A stretch of DNA of 9,474 bases from an uncultured Pseudomonadota bacterium (lineage in GTDB: Bacteria > Pseudomonadota > Gammaproteobacteria > Burkholderiales > Usitatibacteraceae). The notes beneath the pieces are model-generated. The model did not search any database. It was not told the origin of the DNA and saw only the letters and a list, made by a program, of their open reading frames with translations. Made by a program: the position numbers and the translations under genes. The stretch is taken from contig CAMPHL010000059.1 in assembly GCA_946885905.1 (NCBI GenBank), positions 1 to 9,474 of the forward strand. The letters run 5' to 3'. Below are positions 1 through 5,718 of the stretch, piece after piece (position 1 is the stretch's first letter; each line of letters opens with the position of its first letter).

Positions 1-1584
1 CAGCAAGGCGTAGAGGATGATGCCGCCGGCCAGGGCCACGAGGCTCATCAGGAATGGCGTGGTGAAGCCGTGCCAGACGGCGAGGCTGTAGGCGGGCGCC
101 TGCGCTCCCAGCACCGAGCGCACCGCGATGTCGAGGAAGGGCCCGATGGTGATCGCGGGCAGGATCCCGACCGCGAGGCAGGCGACCACCAGCAGCTCGA
201 TGGGGAATCGCATCCAGCGCGGCGGCTCGCGCGGCGTGCTGGGAAGGCCCTCGGGGGGCGGGCCGAGGAACACGTCGTGGACGAAACGCGCCGAGTACGC
301 GACGCTGAAGATGCCCCATGCCGTGGCCACGTAGGGCAGCGCAAGGTCGAAAACGCGCGACGGGCCCTCGGCGCCGAGGGCCTCGGCGAAGAACATCTCC
401 TTCGAGAGGAACCCGTTCAGCAGCGGCACGCCCGCCATCGCGGCGGCGGCGACCGTGGCGAGCGTCGCCGTGACCGGCATGAAGCGGTAGAGGCCGTTCA
501 GTCGCCGCATGTCGCGCGTGCCGCATTCGTGGTCGACGATGCCGGCGGCCATGAAGAGCGAGGCCTTGAAGGTCGCGTGGTTGAGCATGTGGAAGATCGC
601 CGCCACGGCCCCCAGTGGCGTGCCCATGCCGAGCAGCACGGTGATGAGCCCCAGGTGGCTCACCGTCGAATACGCCAGCAGCGCCTTGAGGTCGTGCTGG
701 AAGATCGCCACGTAGGCGCCGAGGACCAGCGTGATGAGCCCCGCGGTGCCGACGACCCAGGTCCACGCTTCGGTGCCGGCGAGCACGGGCCACAGGCGCA
801 CCATGAGGAAGACGCCCAGCTTCACCATCGCCGCCGAATGCAGGTAGGCCGAGACGGGCGTGGGCGCGGCCATCGCATGCGGGAGCCAGAAGTGGAACGG
901 GAACTGCGCGCTCTTCGTGAGCGTGCCTGCGAGCACCAGCAGCAGAGCGGGAAGGTAGAGCTCGTCCGCGCGGATCAGGTCGGCCGCGGCTGCCAGCGTG
1001 TCGAGGTCGTAGCTTCCGGCGATGCGGCCGATGATGAGCACGCCCGCGAAGAGGCACAGTCCCCCGGCCGACGTGATCACCAGCGCCATCCGCGCGCCTT
1101 CCCGCGCCGCCAGGTCGCGATGCCAGTAGCCGATCAGGAGGAAGGAGACGAGGCTCGTGAGCTCCCAGAAGAACACGAGCTGGACGAGGTTGCCCGAAAG
1201 CACCACGCCCAGCATCGCGCCCATGAAGGCGAGGAAGAACGCGAAGAACCGCGGCACCGGGTCCGAGGGCGACATGTAGTAGCGCGCGTAGAGCACGACC
1301 AGGAACCCGATCCCGGTGACGAGCAGCGCGAACACCCATGCGAAGCCGTCCAGCCGCAGCGTGAAATCGATGCCGAGCGACGGGATCCACGGGATGTCGG
1401 CGCGAAGCACCGCGCCGGCAAACATCTCGGGATACGCCGCCCAGGTGAGCGCATGCGCGGCGAGCGCGACCGCGCCGGCGAGCCACGCCTCGCGGTTGCG
1501 CGCGTTGGCGGGCAACAGGCCCGCGACCGCGCTGCCGGCGAACGGGATCGCCAGCAATGCCATGAGGAGCGCCTCGTGTGACAT
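1..1584 (-). CDS. mrpA: Mrp/Pha-type Na+(K+)/H+ antiporter subunit A (3' end cut off by window edge)
   Basis: Reading the minus strand from the ATG at 1584 gives 528 uninterrupted residues that leave the window without a stop. The protein is a polytopic inner-membrane member of the NuoL/MrpA proton-channel family. MrpA-specific signatures rather than NuoL ones are visible: FFWELTSLVSFLLIGYWH at about 138-155, GTLTKSAQFPFHFWLPHAM at 220-238, and NHATFKASLFMAAGIVDHE at 335-353. Likely functional charged residues are Glu141, Lys224, His230, Lys255, Lys300 and Lys395, at positions expected for the proton path in this family. MrpA works only in a complex with the smaller Mrp subunits, which should follow to the left of the window; in many proteobacteria A and B are fused, which cannot be judged here. 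A second in-frame ATG at 1563 has its own GAGG at good spacing, so the true start may be seven codons later. It follows the small gene at 1606-1890 by 21 bases and is probably co-transcribed with it. The family call is firm; the ion carried is inferred. Confidence 0.92.
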   Translation of the reverse strand, partial: MSHEALLMALLAIPFAGSAVAGLLPANARNREAWLAGAVALAAHALTWAAYPEMFAGAVLRADIPWIPSLGIDFTLRLDGFAWVFALLVTGIGFLVVLYARYYMSPSDPVPRFFAFFLAFMGAMLGVVLSGNLVQLVFFWELTSLVSFLLIGYWHRDLAAREGARMALVITSAGGLCLFAGVLIIGRIAGSYDLDTLAAAADLIRADELYLPALLLVLAGTLTKSAQFPFHFWLPHAMAAPTPVSAYLHSAAMVKLGVFLMVRLWPVLAGTEAWTWVVGTAGLITLVLGAYVAIFQHDLKALLAYSTVSHLGLITVLLGMGTPLGAVAAIFHMLNHATFKASLFMAAGIVDHECGTRDMRRLNGLYRFMPVTATLATVAAAAMAGVPLLNGFLSKEMFFAEALGAEGPSRVFDLALPYVATAWGIFSVAYSARFVHDVFLGPPPEGLPSTPREPPRWMRFPIELLVVACLAVGILPAITIGPFLDIAVRSVLGAQAPAYSLAVWHGFTTPFLMSLVALAGGIILYALL

Positions 1585-1605
1585 GCGACCGGAGCCTCGG
1601 CTGGG

Positions 1606-1890
1606 TCAGCGCTCCCCGTAGAGGCGCATGAATTCGGCGATGCGCTGCCTCGCCAGGGACCCGTCCCCGGGCCGCAGCGGCCGGCAAACGTTGGCGAGCA
1701 TCGCCTCCTTCGAGGCGTCGGGCAGCGCATTCCATTCGTGCAGCGCCGCGTATCCGATCCGCGCGAGGATGCGAACCTCCGAATCGTCGAGCGCGTCGGC
1801 TCGCGGCTCCCCGCTGCCGAGCCCGCCGCCCTCGCCTTCCCATCGGGCGAGCGCCTTCCTTCTCAATTTCTCGGCGTCGGTCAGCGGCAT
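1606..1890 (-). CDS. Small hypothetical protein upstream of mrpA, 94 aa
   Basis: This 94-residue frame starts at an ATG at 1890 with an excellent Shine-Dalgarno sequence (AGGAG six bases upstream) and ends 21 bases before mrpA on the same strand, so it is very likely a real gene and the first cistron of the Mrp transcript within view. I do not recognise the family. The protein is soluble, with no signal peptide or membrane segment. It has a basic N-terminal helix (DAEKLRRKALARWE), a Gly-rich linker at about 20-27, a helical middle (DDSEVRILARIGYAALHEW, about 35-53), and a helical tail ending FMRLYGER. Nothing suggests a Mrp structural subunit, since those are membrane proteins. It could be a regulator or accessory factor, or merely a neighbour that shares the promoter. 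Function is unknown. Confidence 0.75.
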   Translation of the reverse strand: MPLTDAEKLRRKALARWEGEGGGLGSGEPRADALDDSEVRILARIGYAALHEWNALPDASKEAMLANVCRPLRPGDGSLARQRIAEFMRLYGER

Positions 1891-1922
1891 CGCGTACTCC
1901 TCGGTTTCATCGGAACCTCCCG

Positions 1923-1928
1923 ATGATA
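1923..1928 (-). promoter_or_regulatory. Possible -10 box for the small gene-mrpA transcript
   Basis: In the 107-base gap upstream of the 94-aa gene, the minus strand reads TATCAT, five of six matches to a sigma-70 -10 box, about 32 bases before the start codon. No convincing -35 hexamer is seen 16-18 bases further upstream, so this is a weak candidate resting on position and base composition only. Confidence 0.2.
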
Positions 1929-1997
1929 ACCGGCGCGTGAGCGAGGCTTCTCAGGGTACGGCGGTCGCGTCGAGGTAGCGAGCGCTGCGCTCGTGCT

Positions 1998-2900
1998 TCA
2001 CGGGTGCGCGGCGCAGAACGTGGCGACGCGTTTCGCGAGCGCCGGCAGCAGCTCGACCGGGAAGTCGTGGCCCATGCCGTGGACCACCTCGAATTCGGCC
2101 CTGCCGCCGCTTTCGTTGATCGCGCGCGCCGTGGCCTGCCCGCACTTCACGTGCAGCAGCGGATCCTCGTCGCCGTGGAGCACGAGGGTGGGGGCCTTGA
2201 TGCGCTTGACAACCTCGGTGCGGTCGCCGCTTGCGGCGATGGCAAGCAACTGGCGGGCGCCGCCGGGCGGGTTGAACGAGCGGCGCACGTGGCGCCCGAT
2301 CCATTCGCGCAGGTACTCCTCCGTGGCGGGATACGTCCTGCTGCCGATGATGCGGAAGAGCTGCGTCATCCGCTGGATCGCCGCCTCAACGTCACCGGCC
2401 GGTGGGGGCGGCAGGAGCAACGCGCGCAGCGCCCTCGGGCGTGGATTGGGCAGCTTGCGGCTGCCGGTCGTGGACATGACCGAGACCAGGCTCGCGATGC
2501 GCTCCGGGGCGGCGGCCGCCAGGTTCTGCGCGATCATGCCGCCCATCGAGGCGCCCACCAGGTGCGCGCGGCCGATGCCGAGCGCGTCCATGAGGCCCAG
2601 CGTGTCGCGCGCCATGTCCTCGATGTAGTACGGGGCCTCGAGCGGCAGGCGCAGGAAGTAGCGCAGCGCCTGCTTGTGGATGTCCGGAACGCCGAGATGG
2701 TCGAGCCTGCTCGACAGGCCGATGTCGCGATTGTCGAAGCGCACGACGCGGAAACCCTTCTGCGCCAGCATCCGGCAGAACGCATCGGGCCAGGCCACGA
2801 GCTGCATGCCCAGGCCCATGACGAGCAGGATCACCGGCGCGGCCGGATCGCCGATCGTTTCGTACTCGAACTCGAGCCGGTCAACCCCGATCCTGGCCAC
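1998..2900 (-). CDS. Alpha/beta hydrolase, RdmC-like, 300 aa
   Basis: A complete alpha/beta hydrolase fold is visible. The nucleophile elbow is GASMGG with Ser118; the acid is probably Asp246 in LHGDEDPL; the base is His278 in HGMGHDFP. The oxyanion-loop region reads LLVMGLGMQLVAWPD (residues 25-39), and RVVRFDNRDIGLSSRLD (51-67) follows. Both stretches are typical of the widespread bacterial group annotated as alpha/beta hydrolase or RdmC (aclacinomycin methylesterase)-like. The substrate cannot be read from the sequence; esters are the likely class. There is no signal peptide, so it should be cytoplasmic. The start is a GTG at 2900; a GAGG lies about 12 bases upstream, which is rather far. 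The gene is read away from the neighbouring hydrolase operon, and its promoter must lie in the repeat-bearing region at 2901-3279; the first repeat ends or begins only 19 bases from the start codon. The family call is firm, the substrate unknown. Confidence 0.93.
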   Translation of the reverse strand: MARIGVDRLEFEYETIGDPAAPVILLVMGLGMQLVAWPDAFCRMLAQKGFRVVRFDNRDIGLSSRLDHLGVPDIHKQALRYFLRLPLEAPYYIEDMARDTLGLMDALGIGRAHLVGASMGGMIAQNLAAAAPERIASLVSVMSTTGSRKLPNPRPRALRALLLPPPPAGDVEAAIQRMTQLFRIIGSRTYPATEEYLREWIGRHVRRSFNPPGGARQLLAIAASGDRTEVVKRIKAPTLVLHGDEDPLLHVKCGQATARAINESGGRAEFEVVHGMGHDFPVELLPALAKRVATFCAAHP

Positions 2901-2919
2901 GGTACCGCCAACCCTCGCG

Positions 2920-3008
2920 GGTGTCAGACACCTTATATCCGTCCTTCGCTCATCTGGTGTCAGACACCGTTTATATCCGTTCTGGTGTCAGACACTATTT
3001 ATATCCGT
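2920..3008. repeat. Three copies of a palindromic module GGTGTCAGACACC + TTTATATCCGT
   Basis: Copies of the 13-base inverted repeat GGTGTC-A-GACACC start at 2920, 2956 and 2984 (the last ends in T instead of C). Each is followed at once by (G/A)TTTATATCCGT; the first copy lacks two bases of this. Copies one and three also share the following CCTTC. Copies two and three are preceded by TCTGG or TCTG. Spacing is 36 then 28 bases, so these are not exact tandem repeats. On the minus strand each module reads ACGGATATAAA then the palindrome, so each carries a TATAAA or TATAAG box, which could act as a -10 element for the hydrolase gene just downstream. I recall GGTGTCTGACACC-type palindromes as common dispersed intergenic repeats in proteobacterial genomes, but cannot check this here. 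Confidence 0.85.
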
Positions 3009-3060
3009 CCTTCTCCAGGACATCGGGCGGGGTGGGGAGGAGGCGCTTCGCCGGGACCCG

Positions 3061-3132
3061 TCCCAGGCCTGGCACAAGTACCTGTCCCAGGCCTGGCACA
3101 AGTACCTGTCCCGTACCTGGCCCCGGTTCTTG
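3061..3132. repeat. 24-base tandem repeat, two exact copies plus one degraded copy
   Basis: Bases 3061-3084 and 3085-3108 are identical; 3109-3132 is a third, diverged copy sharing TCCC and CCTGG and a related ending. Each exact unit contains the perfect 10-base palindrome CCAGGCCTGG. Extending across a unit boundary, the arms GTACCTGTCCCAGG and CCTGGCACAAGTAC around the second copy pair with only two mismatches over 14 bases, so a transcript could form a long hairpin. The stretch before the first unit (GGGACCCG) begins in a similar way to the unit ends. The 24-base period is a multiple of three, so overlapping frames look like protein repeats, but no start, RBS or composition supports coding. 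Confidence 0.9.
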
Positions 3133-3139
3133 CCGGGGC
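3120..3139. other. GC-rich hairpin at the end of the tandem repeat
   Basis: GCCCCGG at 3120-3126 pairs perfectly with CCGGGGC at 3133-3139 around the loop TTCTTG, a seven-base-pair stem. It overlaps the degraded third repeat unit. No T-run follows on either strand, so it is not a standard intrinsic terminator; it may be part of the repeat element. Confidence 0.4.
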
Positions 3140-3279
3140 AACCAAGCCGGCATCGCGATGTCTGCGGAACACGGGGGCGGGATGCATCCGGCCGGCCATG
3201 GGTTCCCGTATCGCCGATAGGCGTTGCATCGAGCGCGCCCAGTGCCTCATCGACCGGCATTATCACAGGAGATTCGTGA

Positions 3280-4167
3280 ATGGAAAGAAAAAAAGCCTCC
3301 GACTTCCCTCCCGAGGTGCTGCGCATTTTCGACGGTTACGTGCACGGCTCGATCAGCCGGCGCGAGTTCCTCGACAAGGCGGCGCGCTATGCCGCCGGCG
3401 GCGTGACCGCCGCGGCGTTGCTGGAAGCGCTCTCGCCCAACTTCGCATGGGCACAGCAGGTGAAGCCCGACGACGCACGCATCCAGGCCGAACGCGTGAG
3501 CTATCCGTCGCCGAAAGGGTCGGGGACCATGAAGGGCTACCTCGCCAGGCCGGCCAAGGGCGGCAAGCAACCCGGCGTGGTCGTGATCCACGAGAACCGC
3601 GGCCTCAACCCCTACATCGAGGACGTGGCGCGCCGTCTCGCCGCCGCGGGGTACGTCGCCTTCGCGCCCGATGCGCTCACGCCCGCGGGGGGCTATCCCG
3701 GCAACGAGGACCAGGCGCGCGAGATGTTCGCCAAGCTCGACTCGGGCAAGCGCACCGAGGACCTGATCGCCGGCTACGACGCGCTCAAGGCCCGCCCCGA
3801 ATGCAACGGGAAGATCGGCGTCACCGGCTTCTGCTTCGGCGGCGGCATCGCGGGACTGATGGCCACGCGCATCCCCGAGCTCAAGTGCTCGGCCCCCTTC
3901 TACGGCGAGCAGCCCAGCGCGGCCGACACCGCCAAGATCAAGGCGGCGCTGATGATCCACTACGCCTCGGAGGATCCGCGCATCAACGCCGGCTGGCCCG
4001 CCTGGGAAGAGGCCCTCGAGGCGAACAAGGTGAACTACAAGATGTACATGTATCCGAATACCCAGCACGGCTTCCACAACGACACCACGCCGCGCTACGA
4101 CGAGGCGGCAGCCAAGCTGGCGTGGCAGCGCACGATGGACTTCTTCGACCTGCACCTGCGCGGATGA
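3280..4167 (+). CDS. Dienelactone-hydrolase family enzyme with Tat signal, 295 aa
   Basis: The N-terminus has a twin-arginine motif SRREFLDK (Arg27, Arg28), a mildly hydrophobic Ala-rich stretch at about 34-50, and a likely signal-peptidase site AWA|QQ after Ala58, so export of the folded enzyme to the periplasm is expected. The mature part is a dienelactone-hydrolase-like alpha/beta hydrolase. The nucleophile is Cys185 in GFCFGGG; Asp232 (SEDPRIN) and His263 (NTQHGFHN) complete the triad; Glu105 in IHENRG matches the Glu that activates the Cys in this family. The Tat-signal group resembles the YghX-like branch more than the cytoplasmic ClcD/TcbE enzymes of chloroaromatic breakdown, and no catechol-pathway gene is nearby, so the true substrate is open. 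The start at 3280 has a strong AGGAGA seven bases upstream. The next gene follows after 23 bases, indicating an operon. The first residues before the Tat motif are long and charged, as often seen in Tat substrates. Confidence 0.93.
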   Translation: MERKKASDFPPEVLRIFDGYVHGSISRREFLDKAARYAAGGVTAAALLEALSPNFAWAQQVKPDDARIQAERVSYPSPKGSGTMKGYLARPAKGGKQPGVVVIHENRGLNPYIEDVARRLAAAGYVAFAPDALTPAGGYPGNEDQAREMFAKLDSGKRTEDLIAGYDALKARPECNGKIGVTGFCFGGGIAGLMATRIPELKCSAPFYGEQPSAADTAKIKAALMIHYASEDPRINAGWPAWEEALEANKVNYKMYMYPNTQHGFHNDTTPRYDEAAAKLAWQRTMDFFDLHLRG

Positions 4168-4190
4168 CCCGTTGCTCGTAAGATAGGCGT

Positions 4191-5012
4191 ATGGAACCCC
4201 TGAAGATCGGCGTCTCGGCGCGGCTCCTCTACCCGGACCCGACCCGCGCCTTCCTCCCGGCGAAATCGATCCAGTACCTCGAGCAATCGGTGGCCAACTG
4301 GATCATGTCGGGCGAGGTGCTCGCATTCATGGTCCCGGAGATGAGCCTCGCCTCGCCGCACTTCCCGAAGGCGCTTCGGGTGAAGCACTACGTCGACGTC
4401 CTGGACGGCCTGCTCCTCCAGGGCGGCGCGGACATGTCGCCGAAAAGCTACGGGGAGTCGCCGATCAACCCGCTCTGGGCCGGCGATGAGATCCGCGACG
4501 CCTACGAGATCGAGCTCTTCCACGAGTTCGTCTCGCAGGGCAAGCCGGTGTTCGGCATCTGCCGCGGGCACCAGCTCATCAACGTGGCGCTCGGCGGTTC
4601 GCTCTACCAGGACGTGGCCACGCAATGCGGCACCGGCAGCGGCCACCATCGCGACGAGGCGAGGTACGACCAGGCCTTCCACGAGATGCGCATCCTGCCC
4701 GGCACGTGGCTCTCGCGCCTGTATCCCGGCATGGTCAACACGCGCGTGAACACGATCCACCACCAGGCGATCAAGGGCCTGGGCGAGGGATTGGTGGCCG
4801 AGGCGATGAGCGAGCCCGACGGCATCGTGGAAGCGGTTCGCTGGGAAGGCCACAGCTTCGTGGTCGGCGTGCAGTGGCACCCGGAGTTCATGGACCCGAA
4901 GGACCCGTCGCTCATCGACGGCAAGCCGCTGCTGCGCGAGTTCCTGCACGCCTGCGAGTTGCGGAAGAAAACCGGCAAGGCCACCCCGGTGATGGCCGTT
5001 CGCGCCGCCTGA
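4191..5012 (+). CDS. Gamma-glutamyl hydrolase-like class I amidotransferase (peptidase C26, PuuD-like), 273 aa
   Basis: The catalytic triad of the class I glutamine-amidotransferase fold is clear: Cys124 in GICRGHQLINVALGGSLYQD, and His230 and Glu232 in GVQWHPEF. The motif LLLQGGADMSPKSYGE (74-89) and the HHQA segment at 190-193 match the peptidase C26 branch that includes PuuD, the gamma-glutamyl-GABA hydrolase of putrescine breakdown. Length (273 aa) is near the family norm of about 250. The enzyme should be cytoplasmic and hydrolyse a gamma-glutamyl amide or peptide. No other putrescine gene (puuA, puuB, puuC) is in the window, so I do not assign the puuD name. It lies 23 bases after the Tat hydrolase and is probably translated from the same message; the ribosome site is weak (AGATAGG close to the ATG). 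The pairing of an exported esterase-like enzyme with a cytoplasmic amidase has no obvious shared substrate. Confidence 0.92.
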   Translation: MEPLKIGVSARLLYPDPTRAFLPAKSIQYLEQSVANWIMSGEVLAFMVPEMSLASPHFPKALRVKHYVDVLDGLLLQGGADMSPKSYGESPINPLWAGDEIRDAYEIELFHEFVSQGKPVFGICRGHQLINVALGGSLYQDVATQCGTGSGHHRDEARYDQAFHEMRILPGTWLSRLYPGMVNTRVNTIHHQAIKGLGEGLVAEAMSEPDGIVEAVRWEGHSFVVGVQWHPEFMDPKDPSLIDGKPLLREFLHACELRKKTGKATPVMAVRAA

Positions 5013-5064
5013 TTCCTTCGCGACGCCGGCTCCGTCTTCACGCCTGGTTCCTCTGCGCAGGCAG

Positions 5065-5358
5065 TCAATCCTGGAATCCAGCCTCGCGCTGGTGCCGGAT
5101 CGCGAGGACGAAAACGGCGTCGTCGACGGGGCGGTAACGGTACAAGGCGATGTATCCCGAGCGTCCACGCGATATGACCAGCTCGCGGCACCCATGCTCG
5201 ACAGCCCTGCCCACCAGGGGATGCAGCTCGAGAATGCCCAGTCCGTGTTCGATGACCCCGGCGGTCGAATCCGCCGCCTCCCGATCGCTCTCCCGCAGGA
5301 ACGAGACCAAGCGGACCAGATCGGCGATCGCGCGATCGGTGTATCGGAGCGTCGCCAA
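5065..5358 (-). CDS. RelE/ParE-superfamily toxin, 97 aa
   Basis: The frame begins like a ParE toxin (LRYTDRAIADLVRLVSFLRE) and ends with the conserved strand pattern GYIALYRYRPVDD then AVFVLAIRHQREAGF, including the C-terminal His89 typical of the family. ParE members poison DNA gyrase, while RelE members cut mRNA at the ribosome; this sequence looks closer to ParE, but that is inference. No ATG lies in frame. I chose the TTG at 5358 because the homologous part begins there and it sits four bases after the antitoxin stop. A GTG at 5430 would add 24 residues unlike ParE, overlapping the antitoxin. No Shine-Dalgarno precedes the TTG, so translation is probably coupled to the antitoxin, which would keep toxin output low. 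The gene converges on the plus-strand amidase gene, leaving a 52-base gap. Confidence 0.87.
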   Translation of the reverse strand: MATLRYTDRAIADLVRLVSFLRESDREAADSTAGVIEHGLGILELHPLVGRAVEHGCRELVISRGRSGYIALYRYRPVDDAVFVLAIRHQREAGFQD

Positions 5359-5362
5359 GCGA

Positions 5363-5659
5363 CTAGCGCTTGGAGCGTGGAACCCGGACCGGCTTCGGCT
5401 TGCGGGGACTACGGCCCGCCACCAGTCCACGGAAGTACGCCATCACGTCGGCGTGGTCATAGGCAATGCCGGTGCGCTTGAACTCCTCGAGCGACTTGCG
5501 GCCCGACTCGAGGAAGTCCCGCCGCTTTTCGTCGCGCGCCACCTTCTCGCTGATCGCCTCCACCATGTAGGCATGCGGTGTCTGCGCGACGCCGTGCGCG
5601 AGGTCGGCGACTTTCTCCTTCAGCTCGTCCGGAAGCTTGAGCGACGTCGTACTTGCCAT
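5363..5659 (-). CDS. Ribbon-helix-helix (CopG/ParD-like) antitoxin, 98 aa
   Basis: The N-terminus TTSLKLPDELKEKVADLA (4-21) is a ribbon-helix-helix DNA-binding start: a short beta strand followed by helices, with the second helix around TPHAYMVEAISEKVARDE (27-44). The C-terminal half (DFLESGRKSLEEFKRTG, then IAYDHADVMAYFRGLV) is the usual toxin-binding helix region. It should dimerise, bind the operator over its own start codon and neutralise the ParE-like toxin encoded four bases downstream. The last 16 residues (RSPRKPKPVRVPRSKR) are strongly basic, an unusual addition for this family. The ATG at 5659 is preceded by only a weak GGTGA, very close to the start. Gene order antitoxin then toxin is the classic one. 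The RHH call is firm; the name CopG or ParD is not separable by eye. Confidence 0.9.
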   Translation of the reverse strand: MASTTSLKLPDELKEKVADLAHGVAQTPHAYMVEAISEKVARDEKRRDFLESGRKSLEEFKRTGIAYDHADVMAYFRGLVAGRSPRKPKPVRVPRSKR

Positions 5660-5682
5660 GGTGTCACCAAGGTAACACCATG
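5657..5682. promoter_or_regulatory. Palindromic operator of the toxin-antitoxin operon
   Basis: CATGGTGTCACC (5657-5668) and GGTAACACCATG (5671-5682) form a 26-base inverted repeat with 12-base arms, one mismatch pair and an AA spacer. The left arm includes the antitoxin start codon. Within it GGTGTCACC is itself palindromic, which suits the paired dimers by which RHH repressors bind. The position and symmetry strongly suggest autorepression by the antitoxin, alone or with toxin; the binding itself is inferred. Confidence 0.75.
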
Positions 5683-5698
5683 CCCCGCGCCCGGTCAA
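5670..5698 (-). promoter_or_regulatory. Candidate promoter of the toxin-antitoxin operon
   Basis: On the minus strand TTGACC (5698-5693) matches five of six bases of a sigma-70 -35 box. A -10 placed 15-17 bases on falls in the right arm of the palindrome around TGTTACC, a poor match. If used, transcription would begin within a few bases of the antitoxin ATG, giving a message with almost no leader, and a repressor on the palindrome would cover the -10. Confidence 0.4.
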
Positions 5699-5718
5699 GG
5701 CAGCGCCGCGGCCGTGCG

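Larger units (their letters stand above)
2901..3279. other. Divergent intergenic region holding two repeat families
   Basis: This 379-base gap separates the minus-strand alpha/beta hydrolase from the plus-strand Tat-exported hydrolase, so it must hold promoters for both. The left third (2920-3008) has three AT-rich palindromic modules; the middle (3061-3139) has a GC-rich tandem repeat and a hairpin; the right third (3140-3279) shows no repeats and ends with AGGAGA at 3267-3272, the ribosome site of the plus-strand gene. Open frames crossing the region only translate the repeats and are not genes. No clear sigma-70 promoter for the plus-strand gene was found. Confidence 0.7.

Noticed and set aside
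70..1581. A 503-codon open frame on the plus strand
   Set aside because: It is rich in Arg, Glu, His and Gln without domain structure and lies antisense to the clear mrpA frame; it is a shadow of high-G+C coding on the other strand.
1979..1993. Six-base-pair stem CGAGCG/CGCTCG just after the alpha/beta hydrolase stop, as a terminator
   Set aside because: The stem is short, no T-run follows, and such stems arise often by chance in G+C-rich DNA.
1998..2900. Missing His-Gly oxyanion motif in the alpha/beta hydrolase
   Set aside because: Met-Gly in VMGLGMQ is usual in the RdmC-like group, so this is not an unusual change.
2920..3132. CRISPR array
   Set aside because: Repeats are too short and unevenly spaced, the 24-base units abut without spacers, and no cas gene is present.
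2921..3326. Short frames over the repeats encoding repeated peptides such as VPGLAQVP or LCQAWDRY
   Set aside because: The 24-base period keeps the frame open, but there is no ribosome site or family, and both strands give equally artificial products.
2004..4181. A 725-codon plus-strand frame crossing the hydrolase, the repeats and the DLH-like gene
   Set aside because: It runs antisense to one real gene, through intergenic repeats and out of frame with another; composition is that of a shadow frame.
5013..5064. Terminator between the convergent amidase and toxin genes
   Set aside because: Only a five-pair GCCTG/CAGGC match with an 11-base loop and no T-run was found.
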